The notes under the pieces were generated by a model that made no database searches, was not told the origin of the DNA, and saw only the letters and a program-made list of their open reading frames with translations. Source: Tethya wilhelma (taxonomy: Eukaryota; Porifera; Demospongiae; Tethyida; Tethyidae). Taken from it: a stretch of 64,000 nucleotides of DNA. The stretch lies in assembly GCA_964030475.1 (NCBI GenBank), contig CAXIPT010000003.1, positions 6,392,511 to 6,456,510 on the forward strand. The letters run 5' to 3'. Of this stretch, positions 11,563 through 24,700 are shown piece by piece; position 1 is the first letter of the stretch; every line of letters begins with the position of its first letter. A program made the position numbers and the translations under genes.

Positions 11563-13776
11563 ATGAAGTGTAAAGAAGAGTTTTCAGATGAAATTTATGC
11601 TTTGGACATCAACAAGCTTCCTAAAGTGTTCAAGTTTAATTTGACTTCATTGATTGTGACAAACTACAATGGAACTTCTGTTGAGTTGTATTCCACTAAC
11701 TTAAACACAGTTCTGGTAAGTTAACTAATAGCTAGGATCAATAAGCACCATCAATCTCAATAGCCTTGGCAGCCATGAACCATGAAAATGAGTTTATGAG
11801 CTACACATGCTATAGACCATTATTATACATTTGTATACACCTCACCCAGGACATTGTATTATGGAGTGGTATCATTGCCGTTTTTGTGACAGTAGTCCTT
11901 GTCTTCATTCTCTGTCTTTACTGCTGTCTCTACCAATGTACCACTGATAATGTCAAGTGCAAGTCAAACCAATGCCTAACATGGAAAGCAAATCGACTTT
12001 TTAACTGCTACAAAGTCTTTACAACACTACTGGTTGGATTTATTCTGTGAGAGTCACTAGAAATACTAGTTATATTTCACTTTACAATATATATTTGTCT
12101 ACACCTATACATACATTACACAGCTTGAATCTATGGGCCATTACCGTGCTTGAAGTTGAAGTTAAGAAGCACATAGCTTCATCTATGAATACAACAGAAA
12201 GATACATCAATCACATTTCTGTTGTTTATGCCTCCAATGAGTCATCAATTGTTGAGATAGAAAGATGGAAGGACTACTTTATCATTGTTCAAAACTATGT
12301 GTATGTTGGATCATCAGTGAATGTTTACAACACAAAAATAGCAAACATTTGCTGATTGTTTTGGGGATAATATCATAGTGTACATCACAAAAAAAAGCAC
12401 ACCAAAACTGACCACTGCATGAAAACATGATGTCTAACTAACTTTAAAGTTTATCTACTATTTTCCCACTTGTATAGATATTACTGTTCACTGGCATACC
12501 TGAATGTTCTTGCCTTCATTCTGCTTGTGTTGATACTAGTCAGTGTGCTCTGTGCTGGACGATACAAATATTCAACGGCAACTCTGACTTTGTAAGGCAC
12601 ATCAATTCATAGATCTGTATAAAGTACAGAAACTTTGTCAATATTTCATTATACGGTAAACACTAGAGGTTAATTAATGTAGATTAATTCTGTCATTCTG
12701 CTCTAGTGGCTCAGTAATAAGAGCATTTCACCGGAGTTCAAAAGACCTGCATGGTTTCAAATCCCAGCTAGAACTCGGGGTTTTTTCCAATGCTTTTTTC
12801 ATGAGTTGTATATGCATTAATTTCAATTTCCTTTGAATTTGTCATACATACATACATATACAAATAGATCACTACTACTGGTTTTGTTCTTTACTTGGAT
12901 CGGTTCACTTTCGGTCTCAGCTGACTGGGGAATACTAATGGCAAGTGCTCACAATCATTATCATGAAACTTGAATTATATAGTCAAAATAAATTGTTGGT
13001 TCGTTTCAGTATCTTTCCACATTGTGTTTCGATTTGGTTCAAGTGGGAGATGGCTTAGATTGTGATTTGTACAAGTTACTAACTGGCAAGGTATTCAACT
13101 CTAAGAGTAATGTTAATTACTAAGCTACTACACCAAGCATCTTATTATCTATGAATAATACCCAATGCAATGCAGGATGAAAGGAATCTATGTGGAAACA
13201 ACCTGCTGTAAGTAATCACCTCTTGTATTTCACAAAAGGCTGTAATATAAACATTCACGATCCTGATTTCAGTAAATTTTGACTATTTATCACTTGCAGA
13301 GTACCGTTCTTTGCTCTTGTGAGCTACCATTCATGCCTACTTGTTCTATTGGTGGTGTTTCAATTCGTTGGAATTGTTCTATGTTTCTGTTCCGTAAGGT
13401 AAATCAATGCACATAGGACACACGCGACTGTGTTGTACTGTATTCAGTGATAACTAATAACTCAAAGTCATTAATTTGGACTTACAGAGCATACAAAATG
13501 CGTATGTGCAAGCACCGTGATAATACAGCACCACTGAATGAGAATCAGCTGTCTGTAAGTGAATGTTGCTGATTGTATTTTGCTAATTTTGTGGTTTATA
13601 TATAAATTATAATAATTATGCAGCGTTTAGAAAGCTCAGAGATACCATTACAGCAAGAGTATTGTGAGTCAGGACAAGAACTAATTGGTGATGAACCACC
13701 AAGGGTAAGCCCAACATAAAATATATAACACTGAACTATACTCTGTGATAGTCAGGCAGCCCATTTTACTGAGCTT

Positions 13777-13826
<50 letters not shown>

Positions 13827-13982
13827 ATCATGGGCTTCTGGACATCACTGCAACTTGCGAATGGTTGTTGGTGGGTCATGGTACATCACTGAATACTACT
13901 GGTCTACTGTGTGGTTCCGCGGAATTCAATACCATAGTATGAAGATGTATGTGGTCCTGGAAGAGTAACACATGCACTTTAA
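11563..13982 (+). CDS. Five-TM tandem family, member E (complete, about 372 aa)
   Basis: Eleven exons: 11563-11715, 11850-12046, 12124-12300, 12478-12591, 12868-12940, 13010-13090, 13176-13207, 13300-13398, 13488-13554, 13624-13704, 13938-13982; sum 1119 nt. Exon 5 is followed by GCAAGT, so intron 5 would be a GC-AG intron; all others are GT-AG. Same plan as its neighbours: outside N terminus, TM1 with CLYCCLYQC turn, TM2, sequon-bearing ectodomain (MNTTER), TM3, TM4, Cys loop (LCFDL, DCDLY, LCGNN), TM5, short tail ending in exon 11. Intron 10 holds a CA repeat. A tRNA-like sequence sits in intron 4. Exon 11 is duplicated at 16751-16795. Confidence 0.78.
12700..12777 (+). repeat. tRNA-like sequence (SINE head or tRNA relic)
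   Basis: Has an A-box-like TGGCTCAGTAATAAGAGC and, about 40 nt on, a B-box-like GGTTTCAAATCC, with 5' GCTCTAG able to pair with 3' CTAGAAC. It is followed by a run of six Ts that would end Pol III transcription. The T stem is imperfect and there is no clean cloverleaf, so a tRNA-derived SINE or decayed tRNA fits better than a working tRNA. It lies in intron 4 of member E. Confidence 0.55.
13783..13822. repeat. (CA)n microsatellite
   Basis: CA tract in the last intron of member E; the duplicated segment resumes at a matching tract at about 16590. Confidence 0.95.
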
Positions 13983-14177
13983 TACAGTGGATGTAAACAA
14001 TATTAAATATACAAAACACATATATTCACTATGTACCACAATATATGGCCATCTCTGATCCGTCATTGTGATGCAACAGCTATCTCACGTGGTTACTAAC
14101 TTGTGCGCATGTCAAGTGGGTGTGACTGGGAGGGGATTGAGAGTAGAGCAGCCAATTAGTATTCCATTAGCTCAAAG

Positions 14178-14324
14178 ATGTCAAACTGCTCGGAGCTGAA
14201 CAGTCTTGTTTTGTCAGTCCATGGCCTGCCAACTGTGTCTAGTGCAGAGAATGAGCCCACCATTGTGAACAGCACTGATGGACAGGCCATACAACTTTTC
14301 ACTGCAGACCTGAACAGTCAAGTT
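14178..14324 (+). CDS. First exon of member F, first copy (orphan)
   Basis: Encodes 49 residues starting MSNCSELNS and ending in a GT donor at 14325. It is almost identical to the exon at 17522-17668, which connects to the rest of member F. No downstream family exons follow before the single N at 15211. It belongs to the duplicated block 13783-14593 and is probably the other haplotype of the same exon. Confidence 0.7.
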
Positions 14325-15392
14325 GTGAGTATTATTGTAAAGTTGTAATTACATTTCAGATAAACTTGCAAGACTTTGATTACTACCTTAGCTAGTTGAA
14401 GATATTGTGTCATTAATTCAAGCCTAGAAGTAGAAAACTTTTGTTTGGTTAAATTGGTCTTAGGCCCAAGGCTTAGTTTCTGCCTGGGCCATCAAGTTTT
14501 GATACATGACAGAGTTTGCAATTGTGCACAGTTTTTCATCTCACAGAAGTCAATTTACTTTTGTTCAAATAAAGCACAGCTTCATATCACAATAATGCTT
14601 AGGGGCCAGTGGGGGGAGGAATGCGTACAGCTCCCTCAGGGCTTGGTCCAAGAAAGATATGACTTGAATTCCCAAGAATGAGTTTCATTACAAGTTTTTC
14701 TCCTTCAATTCATGGTTGGAATGTTGTTTCTTACTGTAGCTGTACATGCACTGCTACATTAGCTGATGCTTCGACCATCAGTGCATCAATGGTTGCTATG
14801 ACTATGAGATAAAGTAGAGTAGTATAAAATAGTAGTGCCTTCTCTTATAATTATTCAGAACAATGTTGTTTTAGGTTCGAATATTTAGTGTGTTCATTTG
14901 CAATGTGAACGACAAAGATAGATGGCTATAATACGTATACAGTGTTATGATACCCTGAAATGTTTACATGTCTTCATTTTAAGCAATTATATGTGGATGG
15001 TAGTCATGGGAACAGAGTAAGTCAGTGCATGTTATTGAGAGTACAAAGGTGGATAAGTTTGAGAACTGAGACACATTACAGCTTCACTAAAATAATAATG
15101 TGCATTTTTGAAGCTTAATAGTCAACATGTGACATTATGATATTTTGTAAATTGTATTAATTTTGAAGAAAATTAATGGACCACTTTAATTGCTTCCATA
15201 AAAGTAATTGNTCCCCCTCTCTGTTCACACGTGTCTCCTGTGGCAGGTGATGTCTACTGATGGTAGCGAACGTCAGACAAGTTTCTTGTTTCATTTATGG
15301 GTGATTTTTTTTGTTGGGGTTTAGAGTCAGAATTACCTTTTGAATTGTTATAACAGTTACTGAAGGTGATGGTGAAGTGTTATGTGCAATAC

Positions 15393-15437
<45 letters not shown>

Positions 15438-16587
15438 GCGTGTGTGTGTGAAACATTCTTGTTGCTCGTGAAGCTGTTTCACAGCAGACTGTCTAGTTGC
15501 TAATCATGTTCCATTTTAATTGTTTTATTGCAAAATTTATTGAAATTAGTGCATTTTAAGGCAAGCGTTAGTTAGTGCAAATTACATTAACTGCTACCAG
15601 TTGTTGTGCCACGGGTAGCTACCATAAACAGAGCAAGGACGAATCACTTCAATGAAAAGTTTTGTACTATAATATTATCATAGTCCTTAATTCCCATCAT
15701 GAGGCGTGTGTGGGAGGTGGCGTGATGGAATTAATATTTTGAGTGTTGGTCTGTTTTTGTTGCCCTCTGTAGCCGTATCACAGGAACAATAGAATACCAT
15801 TTGCAACGTAATTAGAAACAGTCACTGTGTATTGTGACTGCTTGGTAACTGTATTGTGAGCAATTTCATCCTGCTCGAGGCTGGTCCTGGACTAGGCTTC
15901 TTTCCTCAAAACAATCCCCGATTCCCAAGTGCAGTCGTGGTTTCGTGAATTACGCTTTATGGGGTCATCACATCAATGCGTATACTGTACACTCTGACGT
16001 GTACTACTCTGTATTGCTTGATGTCGGGCATCTAGACAGGATGTTCTTGCATGGAATTATTTTATGGTCATTTGGTTTCCATGGAGGAGGAGAGGAAGGG
16101 GTATCTTGAGGAGGGGAGTCTCTCTTTCTAGCTGTGTGTTTGTTTGTTTGTGGTGATGTGTTTTTAGCCAGAAGTGTAGTATTTTCCCATGGATGGCTTT
16201 ATAAACAATTTAGAAGGTATGCAAGTGTTAGCTACATAAGGAGAGGTGGTTTGACAGTGTGGTTTGCATCAAGTGGTCTTTGTGTGTGATCGGATGGTTA
16301 AGGATAAAGGAAATAAACAATAAATCTTACAGAGGGTTTTTTCCTCTCTCCTTGAAGGTGGTGGTAGCTAGCGTGTTTTCTTTGCTCCTTGTTTAGAGTG
16401 GAATTGTATTTTAGCGTTGAGGAATGCACCAGTGAGTGTAGAGTGGGAGTTCTTTCTTGGTCACCCCTCCTTACTGTGACTTACTCAGTTGTGATGCAAT
16501 CAATCCTGTGGATGTGTAGTCTGTAGCTGAAGTGAATGTGCACACATGTATACGCAAACACCACTGCTGTGTTCATTTATGCACTCG
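14325..16587. other. Non-coding stretch across a contig join
   Basis: 14325-14593 repeats the intron after 17668. 14594-15210 may be more of that intron. After the N at 15211 comes unrelated sequence with a GT microsatellite (about 15395-15450) and several pyrimidine-rich stretches. I see no convincing exon. Confidence 0.5.
15395..15450. repeat. (GT)n microsatellite
   Basis: GT tract with a few GC interruptions. Confidence 0.95.

Positions 16588-16640
<53 letters not shown>
16588..16640. repeat. (CA)n microsatellite at start of second duplicate block
   Basis: Homology with 13783-14593 starts here and runs to the N at 17935. Confidence 0.9.
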
Positions 16641-16641
<1 letters not shown>

Positions 16642-16750
16642 ATCATGGGCTGTTGGGCATCACTGCAACTTGAATGGTTGTTGGCGGGCCATGGTGCATC
16701 ACTGAATACAACTGGTCTACTGTGTGGTTCTGCGGAATTCAATACCATAG

Positions 16751-16795
16751 TATGAAGATGTATGTGGTCCTGGAAGAGTAACACATGCACTTTAA
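16751..16795 (+). CDS. Second copy of member E last exon
   Basis: Same 15-codon exon as 13938-13982 (begins YEDVCGPG, ends TAA) after an identical acceptor CCATAG. No other exon of E precedes it here, so it is an orphan within the duplicated block. Confidence 0.7.
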   Translation, partial: YEDVCGPGRVTHAL

Positions 16796-16928
16796 TATAG
16801 TGGATGTAAACAACATTAAATATACAAAACACAATATATTCACCTTGTACCTTCTCCCTGATCAGTCATTGTGATGTAACAGCTATCTCACGTGGTTACT
16901 AATGACATCACTCTACTTGTGCGCATGT

Positions 16929-17449
16929 AGGGTGTCCAACGTGAAATTTCAAGAATGGCAAATTGAAGTCATTGCTTGTTGTTTGTGTAGACCTACTCTA
17001 GATCAACTGAAAAATATATCTGGTTTGATGCAATCACGCATTGTTTTCCTTTGCGAGGCATTTTACTAAAAACACAAATTCGCAAATAATGGTCACGTGA
17101 CCAAAATGCCATACTAGGTTCACTACAATAGCAAATTTGGTGAAGCTTGGCTGTAAGCAATGTTCTAGGACTATGTTATCTTTTTATGAGTGTTTGTAAG
17201 ATTCTTACTGCTTGTGACAAATGCGGCAATAGCATGCGGTTTACGTGCATGCGTACGTACGCGTACTAAATTCTGGTCACGTGACCATTATTTTGCAAAT
17301 TTGTGTTTTATTGAAACGCCTCGCGAAGGAAAACAATGCATGATTACATCAAACCATATATATTTTTCAGTTATCCTATAGTAGGTCTACACAAATAACT
17401 AGCAATGACTTCAATTTGCTACTCTTGAAATTTGACGTTGGACACCCTA
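16929..17449. mobile_element. Non-autonomous DNA transposon (hAT-like MITE), 521 bp
   Basis: Ends AGGGTGTCCAACGT...ACGTTGGACACCCT form inverted repeats that extend inward for well over 100 bp (both arms carry the mirrored GGTCACGTGACC block). The 8-bp target GCGCATGT is duplicated at 16921-16928 and 17450-17457. The sister copy near 14100 has the empty site. No transposase frame. An 8-bp duplication fits the hAT superfamily; the exact terminal base is ambiguous. Confidence 0.85.
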
Positions 17450-17521
17450 GCGCATGTCAAGTGGGTGTGACTGGGAGGGGATTGAGAGTGAGCAGCCAAT
17501 TAGTATTCCATTAGCTCAAAG

Positions 17522-17935
17522 ATGTCAAACTGCTCGGAGCTGAACAGTCTTGTTTTGTCAGTCCATGGCCTGCCAACTGTGTCTAGTGCAGAGAATGAGC
17601 CCACCATTGTGAACAGCACTGATGGACAGGCCATACAACTTTTCACTGCAGACCTGAACAGTCAAGTTGTGAGTTTTATTGTAAAGTTGTAGTTACATTT
17701 CAGATAAACTTGCAAGACTTTGATTACTACCTTAGCTAGTTGAAGATATTGTGTTATTAATTCAAGCCTAGAAGTAGAAAAACTTTTGTTTGGTTAAATT
17801 GGTCTTAGGCCCAAGGCTTAGTTTCTACCTGGGCCATCAAGTTTTTATACATGACAGAGTTTGCAATTGTGCACAGTTTTCATCTCACAGAAGTCAATTT
17901 ACTTTTGTTCAAATAAAGCACAGCTTCATATCACN

Positions 17936-18004
<69 letters not shown>

Positions 18005-20953
18005 GTGCACTCACTCTATAGCGGTCATGGTTTTGGGGTGGTTTCATTGTTGTACTAACATCAGTAGTACTGATTGCCACATGTTTCTACTATTGCTGTG
18101 TGTGTTGCTGTTTCTGCTGTGAATCAACTGAAGGAGTTAAGAGAACAAAATCAAGAAAACTGAAACTTGGTTGTGGACTCATGAACATCATGTTAATAGT
18201 TTGTGCACTGTACGTACAAAGCTATCAGCATCATTTTAATTTATAGTTGAAAGAGCTTAAATAATCTTCTCATTATCCAGTGGTCTGCTGTGTGCTTCGG
18301 TCTGGTATGAGGTCGAAGTGATTGGAGATATTGAAGAAGGCTATGACTTTCTACTTGACTTCATTGGTATTGGTATTGATAATGGCAGTATGTCAGAGCT
18401 CAAGCTACGAATAGACTATTTTGAAAGATTTGAGCACTATAGGTAAGTTACCACAAAAAGAATTGTTTTGTTTGATGATTTTACATACATCAATCTTTAA
18501 TAGGTACCGAGTTGCACTAGGGTACTTGGGCTTTGTCCTGTTAATGCTGGTGTTCTCTATCATTGGAATTACCTTTGCATCAGCATTAAGAGCAGCTGGC
18601 TTGGTCGTTGTTAGTGTGTAAGTGCACTCTTAAGAATGTACTGACAAAGGGCCCCAATATGATTACCAATGTACTGAAATATGCTTCTAATCCAATACTA
18701 TCCTATGATCTTATACGTACACTGTTTGGCATGTACTTTCAGTCTCATAGGGCTGTTTGGAGTGATAGCATTCTTCATGTCTATGCTTGCTGGAGCCTCT
18801 TATACCTTTCTAATAGTAAGTAACATGTCACTGTATCATAATTCTGTTGTGGTTTTAGTTACTGTTGTATATTTTCTATTCAGTACTATTCTGATATGTG
18901 CATTGATCTCTATGCTGTGGGGGGCAATCTCCTGTGCTCAAGCCAGGTAAAAAAAGGAGTGTGAAATAACATTGCATGGGATAAATGTGGGGGTAGACTA
19001 ATGATCAATATGGTTGCAATTGTGATTCTGAAGTTATGTACATGTGTTGTATTATGTACATTATGTTGTGCTGTGTAGTATTGTGTGTGATATTCTGTAG
19101 CTTGCTTGTGTTTTTCAGCTGTATGTATTGCACAGCATCTGTTCACACACTATGTGTTTGCAATGCCAAGCCATTCTTTCTTTTCCACGCTCACATGTCC
19201 TCAGGATTTTGTCCAATTCACTGAGCCACTTCACACCCTCTGCGATGATGTATTGTAAGTTGTCTGTCTGGCACAATAATAGCTTCCATGGCAACACACT
19301 ATATTAAAACCATCTGTTCCATTCATTGAGCAATTACTACCAATTTACCATCTGTGTGTTCTATAGCATGGACACTTTCGTACTGGTCATGTTTGGCTGT
19401 GCACTGGTCGTGGTGTTTATCTTGCTTCAAATATTTTCAGCCATCTATGCTGGCTCACTCACCGGGTAAGCACACAACATGATAATTTGCTAGTATTATT
19501 GGATTGTCCTACATCTGGTTAGTCAACATACAAATAGTTACACTTGAAGTGAATGATGCTTCCTACATAGGAGCCTGGCTTGCACCCAAATGCCTAATGG
19601 AAGCATACCTAAATGCACCACACCTCTTTGCACTCAAAGATAGAGAGATTATCTTGTGCTCCTTTATGTTGGATATGACTGTGGACTTGTTGGGTTATGG
19701 AATTATGGGCAGTGAAATCTCATGCTCTCTTACAAGCATTTCTCTGTCAGAGGAACATGATGTACGTGTGTATGCTTTCAATTTACAACCGATCTACATG
19801 GACAATAAGTAATCACATTAAAATGAAAGCAATTTTAGAAGCCCACATTGATTCACATCATCCACTATACAAGTTAGTTCAGCTTTGACTATAGTGAGTA
19901 TAGTCTACATTGAAGGGAACACCCATGCACATGCAGTGTATAAATCTTTTGAATAGTGTACAATTTGCCTATATGGGCCAAGCTTGTGAGAGTGTGTATT
20001 GTTGTCATCAACTAATAATGTTCACCATGGAAATAGCATATAGCATCCCACTTGTCAGTTTGTTCTCAGATTTCCATTATTAAGTGGTCATCAAAGAGCT
20101 CAGGCAGAATGACTCAAACAAGCGTCCAAGTGACCCATTCACTGCAATTATCACAGTTTTCTATTACTCAAATTGTATTGTTTTTGATGTTGTCAAAATG
20201 TCTACATGTGCTCTATAGGGAGGACAAGAGACAGTTTGAGACATCTGAGCGAGAAATTGTCATCTCCAGTCCAGTCATGGCCAGTGGAGTGTGGAACTCA
20301 TATGGAGCAAAAACGGTTCTTGGGTGAGTGTATGTATATAGTTATCTACAATATAATGTGTATACTGTACTGTATAATCAGTGACTGAGCAAATACCACA
20401 ATGTAGGTGCACATTGATTGGTGTAGGTCTTCTGAGGTTAAAGTGTACTCATGTAAACATATGCTCTAAACAAGAATTTTTATTTCTTCCTTTAAAGGAT
20501 CTGCCAGTGACAGTTCCTGCCTTGTCTAGTAAACACACTATATGGGTGGTCAATAGTCTTGTGTTCCTATAATGGAAAAACTGTGGTTTGCTTGTGAATG
20601 TTTTTCTTTGTGATAATATGTACGTTGTTTCCTGTTTGCAGAGTGAAGTCTCACACCCAGCCTGTTACTCAGAGATACCCACCTCCTTACCCCCTGGATA
20701 GTGTGGCTCCTGAAGCACCCCGCAGCAGTAGTGGTGTAAGAAGACCAAGAAGACAGAGCGCTGAGAATGGAACTGTAAGTTGATAAACTGGGTGCTGTTT
20801 TTAGCCATGTTTTACAAGTCATGTCACCCTCTCACTGAGACTGTGGTGTTTCATGAGGATCATTGCAGTAATGGGCATAATATTATTAATTTATTTACTT
20901 ATTCTTCCTTTTAGCGTTCAGCTGGTAGGAGATACCAGGATGCTACTGTGTGA
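17522..20953 (+). CDS. Five-TM tandem family, member F (complete across one N, about 390 aa)
   Basis: Eleven exons: 17522-17668, 18022-18209, 18281-18442, 18504-18617, 18743-18815, 18884-18946, 19205-19254, 19367-19465, 20219-20323, 20642-20774, 20915-20953; sum 1173 nt. The first intron contains the single N at 17935 and a CT repeat. Outside N terminus with NCS and NST sequons; TM1 ends in YYCCVCCCFCC; TM2; ectodomain (LLDFIGIGIDNGS); TM3; TM4; Cys loop (MCIDLY, LLCSS, LCDD); TM5 ending AGSLTG. The tail has a PPPY motif (TQRYPPPYPL), a known type of WW-domain ligand, hinting at ubiquitin-ligase or sorting control; this is inference. Function otherwise unknown. Confidence 0.78.
17936..18001. 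repeat. (CT)n microsatellite
   Basis: CT tract directly after the single N at 17935, in intron 1 of member F. Confidence 0.95.
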
Positions 20954-21181
20954 ACATAATTATATTATTGACTTTTTATAATGCATTTTGTTACACACTA
21001 CGATGTAATCATATTAAAAAATATAGCAGCTTCTATTGTGATTCATAATGCATAATATTATTTATGCTTCTGCCATAAATTAACATAAAGTAATCATTAA
21101 AGTTTACACACAAAAACTGAATTTGATACATGACATGAATCAATGTGCTAAATTAATGTAGGTGGGGCTAGAGAAATCTAC

Positions 21182-21193
21182 TGCGCATGCGTG
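21182..21193 (+). promoter_or_regulatory. NRF-1-like site upstream of POLRMT
   Basis: TGCGCATGCGTG lies 43 nt before the POLRMT start codon and matches the palindromic NRF-1 consensus (YGCGCAYGCGCR) at all but the last positions. NRF-1 activates mitochondrial genes in vertebrates; use in this organism is inference. Confidence 0.45.
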
Positions 21194-21235
21194 AACACGT
21201 GGCCAAATCGAGGTACCTAGGTGCTGCTATATACC

Positions 21236-21649
21236 ATGATGCAACTCACGAAGTTGTGCTCCAGGAGTGGCCTGACCTACGCTAAACTACGCTGTATTTA
21301 TGGCACCATAAGGAACACTAGGAAGACAACAAGTGAGACCATCAAATATATACCATAACCACCTACAAACTGATCACCACCTACTAGCTAATCACAGCCT
21401 CCCAGCCTGCTATGTCGTCTGTGATCACAGTATAAGTCAATTAGCACTTATTTACATGATACTACCACTAGGTAAGGCAGCTGTATCTGAGGCTGAAACT
21501 TCTCCCACCACATCTGATCTCTCTTCATCATGGCTAAGTGGTCGACAGAAGAGTGAAAAGCTTTCTTCTCCTCACAGTGAGTATTACTACATCTCTATCA
21601 TCGATGCCTTCATCTCATTGGGCATGGTATGACACACACACACACACTN

Positions 21650-21735
<86 letters not shown>

Positions 21736-24700
21736 TATGGAGAAATTGGTGTTATTCTTTGTGATGCTCATTTTTTTTACACTCACTTCATGAAGGTAGA
21801 TGATGCTGAACCTGTTTTCAATGTTTTTCGTCGTCAAGGCCACCAGTTTGACGTTGAGGTTTACAACATGATGTTGTCTGGATGGGCTGAGAAGGTAAGG
21901 ATATGTCCTCTTTCTGGTTTTCTGTAAGTATCAGAACTGTAGATAGAAGGCCTGGTTGAAGTAGTTTAGAGAGGATGGTATCTTTCTCAGTAAGAAATGA
22001 GAAGTGGAAGAAAGGTTTGATTTTACAAGGCTGTTAAGATTCATGGTCATATTATTGTTGTAGGGTAATGCTCTTAGTGCTGAGATGTTGTTTGAGAATA
22101 TGGTGGATGACGGAGTTCAACGCAATGTACAGACATTTGCTGCAATGCTTGAAGTTTATGCTAGGTAAGAAAGAGTAGTCTTGGTCCTGGTGGGTGTATT
22201 GAGTGTGTTGTTGATCTCTCTTTAGATGTGAGGACTGGAAATCTGCTGAGAAGATTGTTGATCAACTTCACTCTCAGGTAGTGATCCTGTTTAGACCTCA
22301 CCAGTCAACCATCTACCATAGATCAGGAAATTTTTGCTGCTAAAAAATTTTCGCCACGTATGTGAGTGGTGAAAATTAAATGCACGAAAATTTAAAACAT
22401 ATGGCAATCTTTACCGAATCGGTCGAAGTGGCAAAAATTAAACAAGTGAAAATTTATAGTGGCAAAAATTTCCCAATCCACGGTATATACCTGTAGAAGT
22501 TTATGTGTTTCTGAATTCAGGGTTATCACTTGAAGCACATACTGCACCAGGCATGTCTATCACGAAAACAAACCAGCCAAATCATGGAAGTAAGGATATA
22601 ATATTTGGCGCAACACTGATTTTATTCTGAGACCCTCTCTCTCCCTCACGAATGTATGCATCCTCTGAAGTAGAAGGAGGGGAGAGAGCCTTGTAGCAGT
22701 TGTGACTAACATATTAACTTTATTGGATAGGTACTCAATCACTTTGGAGTGGTTTCTGAGCCTCCTCCCCAAGAGAAGGTTGAGTACCCAAGGCTAGTGA
22801 GGTCACTCTATCAGTCATGGTCCCAGGATAGGAAGGTTAGAGCAGAGTGGTTTTACATCGGGCTGTAAAAATCTAATGACAACATCTCCTGTTGTTTCAG
22901 TCACCAACTGCCTTGCCCCTGACTTCAAGTGAGCTCTATAATAAAGACACACTGCACAGGAACTTTGAGAGACAGTTGAAAATTGAACAAAGGGTAAAAT
23001 AGCAAGTTATGGTATCTACAGTACATAATACCAAGGTGTATAAACTAGAGATATATACCCTTGCAAATACACTGTAGCTTGTGAAATTTTGTGAAGGATA
23101 ATATTTCATCAATTACAGGGGTATGAGGAAATTCCATCTATCATAGAGAAGAAACCTGAGTACGACAGTAGTGGGAGGGTAAGGGTCACTTCTGTGGGAT
23201 AGTGTATGTCTGAATTAATCTGATGTTCATTTCTCATCTCCAGGAGCTATTGATGGAACTGACTCAGATTTGGAAGATGAAACTCACAGAAATTGTTCAA
23301 AAAGATATCGATGATTTCCTTGGTATCATGAAGCTTGTACCAAGTAAGTTGGAGAATTGTGTACCAATCTGGTGTTGCATTGTTGTGCCTCTGCATGTCT
23401 ATTGTAGTATCTCAGAAAGTATTTCGAGGACCTAAACAGTTTCCGTTCATTGCTCTCCTACCAGCTGAAGTATGGAGCATTATCCTAGTTGATGAGGTAC
23501 GTTGCTTTCTCACTCTTGTCCTCATGAAGTATGACATGGGTGTGTTGCTGTTCTATAGGTGCTGCTCAATGCTCTAGAGCAGCCAGATGGGCTGCCTTTG
23601 TACTACATTTGCAATGAAGTTGGCAGAGCTGCTTGGAAGAAGTACGTCATATTAACTCAAGAGAGGAAAGGTGGAACAGACAAAGTGAGTCGTTGAGCTT
23701 TTGTTGATTGTGTGTACATATACTATGTGGATCTTTTTCTATATTTCTTGCATGTAGGTGCAACTGATGTATCATAGGTTTGTTGAGAAGCTGCTGCAGC
23801 CCGAGTACAGTAACCAGCCATCACGTGTACTCTGGAATGAAATCGATAAGGAGACAAAAACCCATGGCTCGCTGGTCAGTTCAGAATGAGCACAGAGATA
23901 TAATGTATTCACATGGTAGCTGTATTATGGTTGTAATACAGGGAAATACTATACCTAACTGGCCTCGTAGAGTTGGTGCTTATGTAAGTCATATAAATTT
24001 GCTGTAATCATTTGTAATGATACTCAATTTTTTACCCCATCTCATGTAATCCTAGACTGTGAGTGCTCTTGTGCGAAGGTTCTTAGAGGTAGCCTGTATT
24101 CCCAGTGTTGACCCAAGGTATAATATCACTAGACTCTATTGTGTAACATAGTGATACTGCTCTGTTTGTGTTTCTGATGGCAGTCAATCTGATGAAGATG
24201 ATGACGTGGAGTTGGTGCCTGCCTTTGAACATGTGGTGGTTGTTGGGTCAGAGCAGCAGAACAACAGGCAGCCTTATGACAAGACGGGCTTCATCCGACC
24301 CCACAAGGAACTCTATAGGATGTACAAGAACTACTTCCACAAAGATGCTGTAAGTCACTAATGATTTCATCTTAGTCTCTTTTCTCTTTCTTCTTGAAAC
24401 AAACACACATAGCTTAAATATGATACCCCAAAGCAGTAAGATAATCCAATAATTATTTGTAGAGAAAACTCACTATACACTGTCCTGTGTGTGTGTAAAA
24501 AGTTTTCTATTAATTTCACTTTTCTTCTCTCAGGAGGCAAGTTTCCGTATCAACAGTTCCTATCTCCCGATGTTGGTGCCCCCTCGGCCTTGGACCTCAC
24601 CTGAGAGTGGGGGATACCTCCTCACACCATGTAAATCAATGTACCAGTAAAATGCAATCATCCATGGAAATTTTCATTAGACAGTCAAAGTTTTATTCAG

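Noticed and set aside
15212..16500. Possible gene between the duplicated blocks
   Set aside because: Only short frames, no exon series in consistent phase, and the contig context is uncertain.
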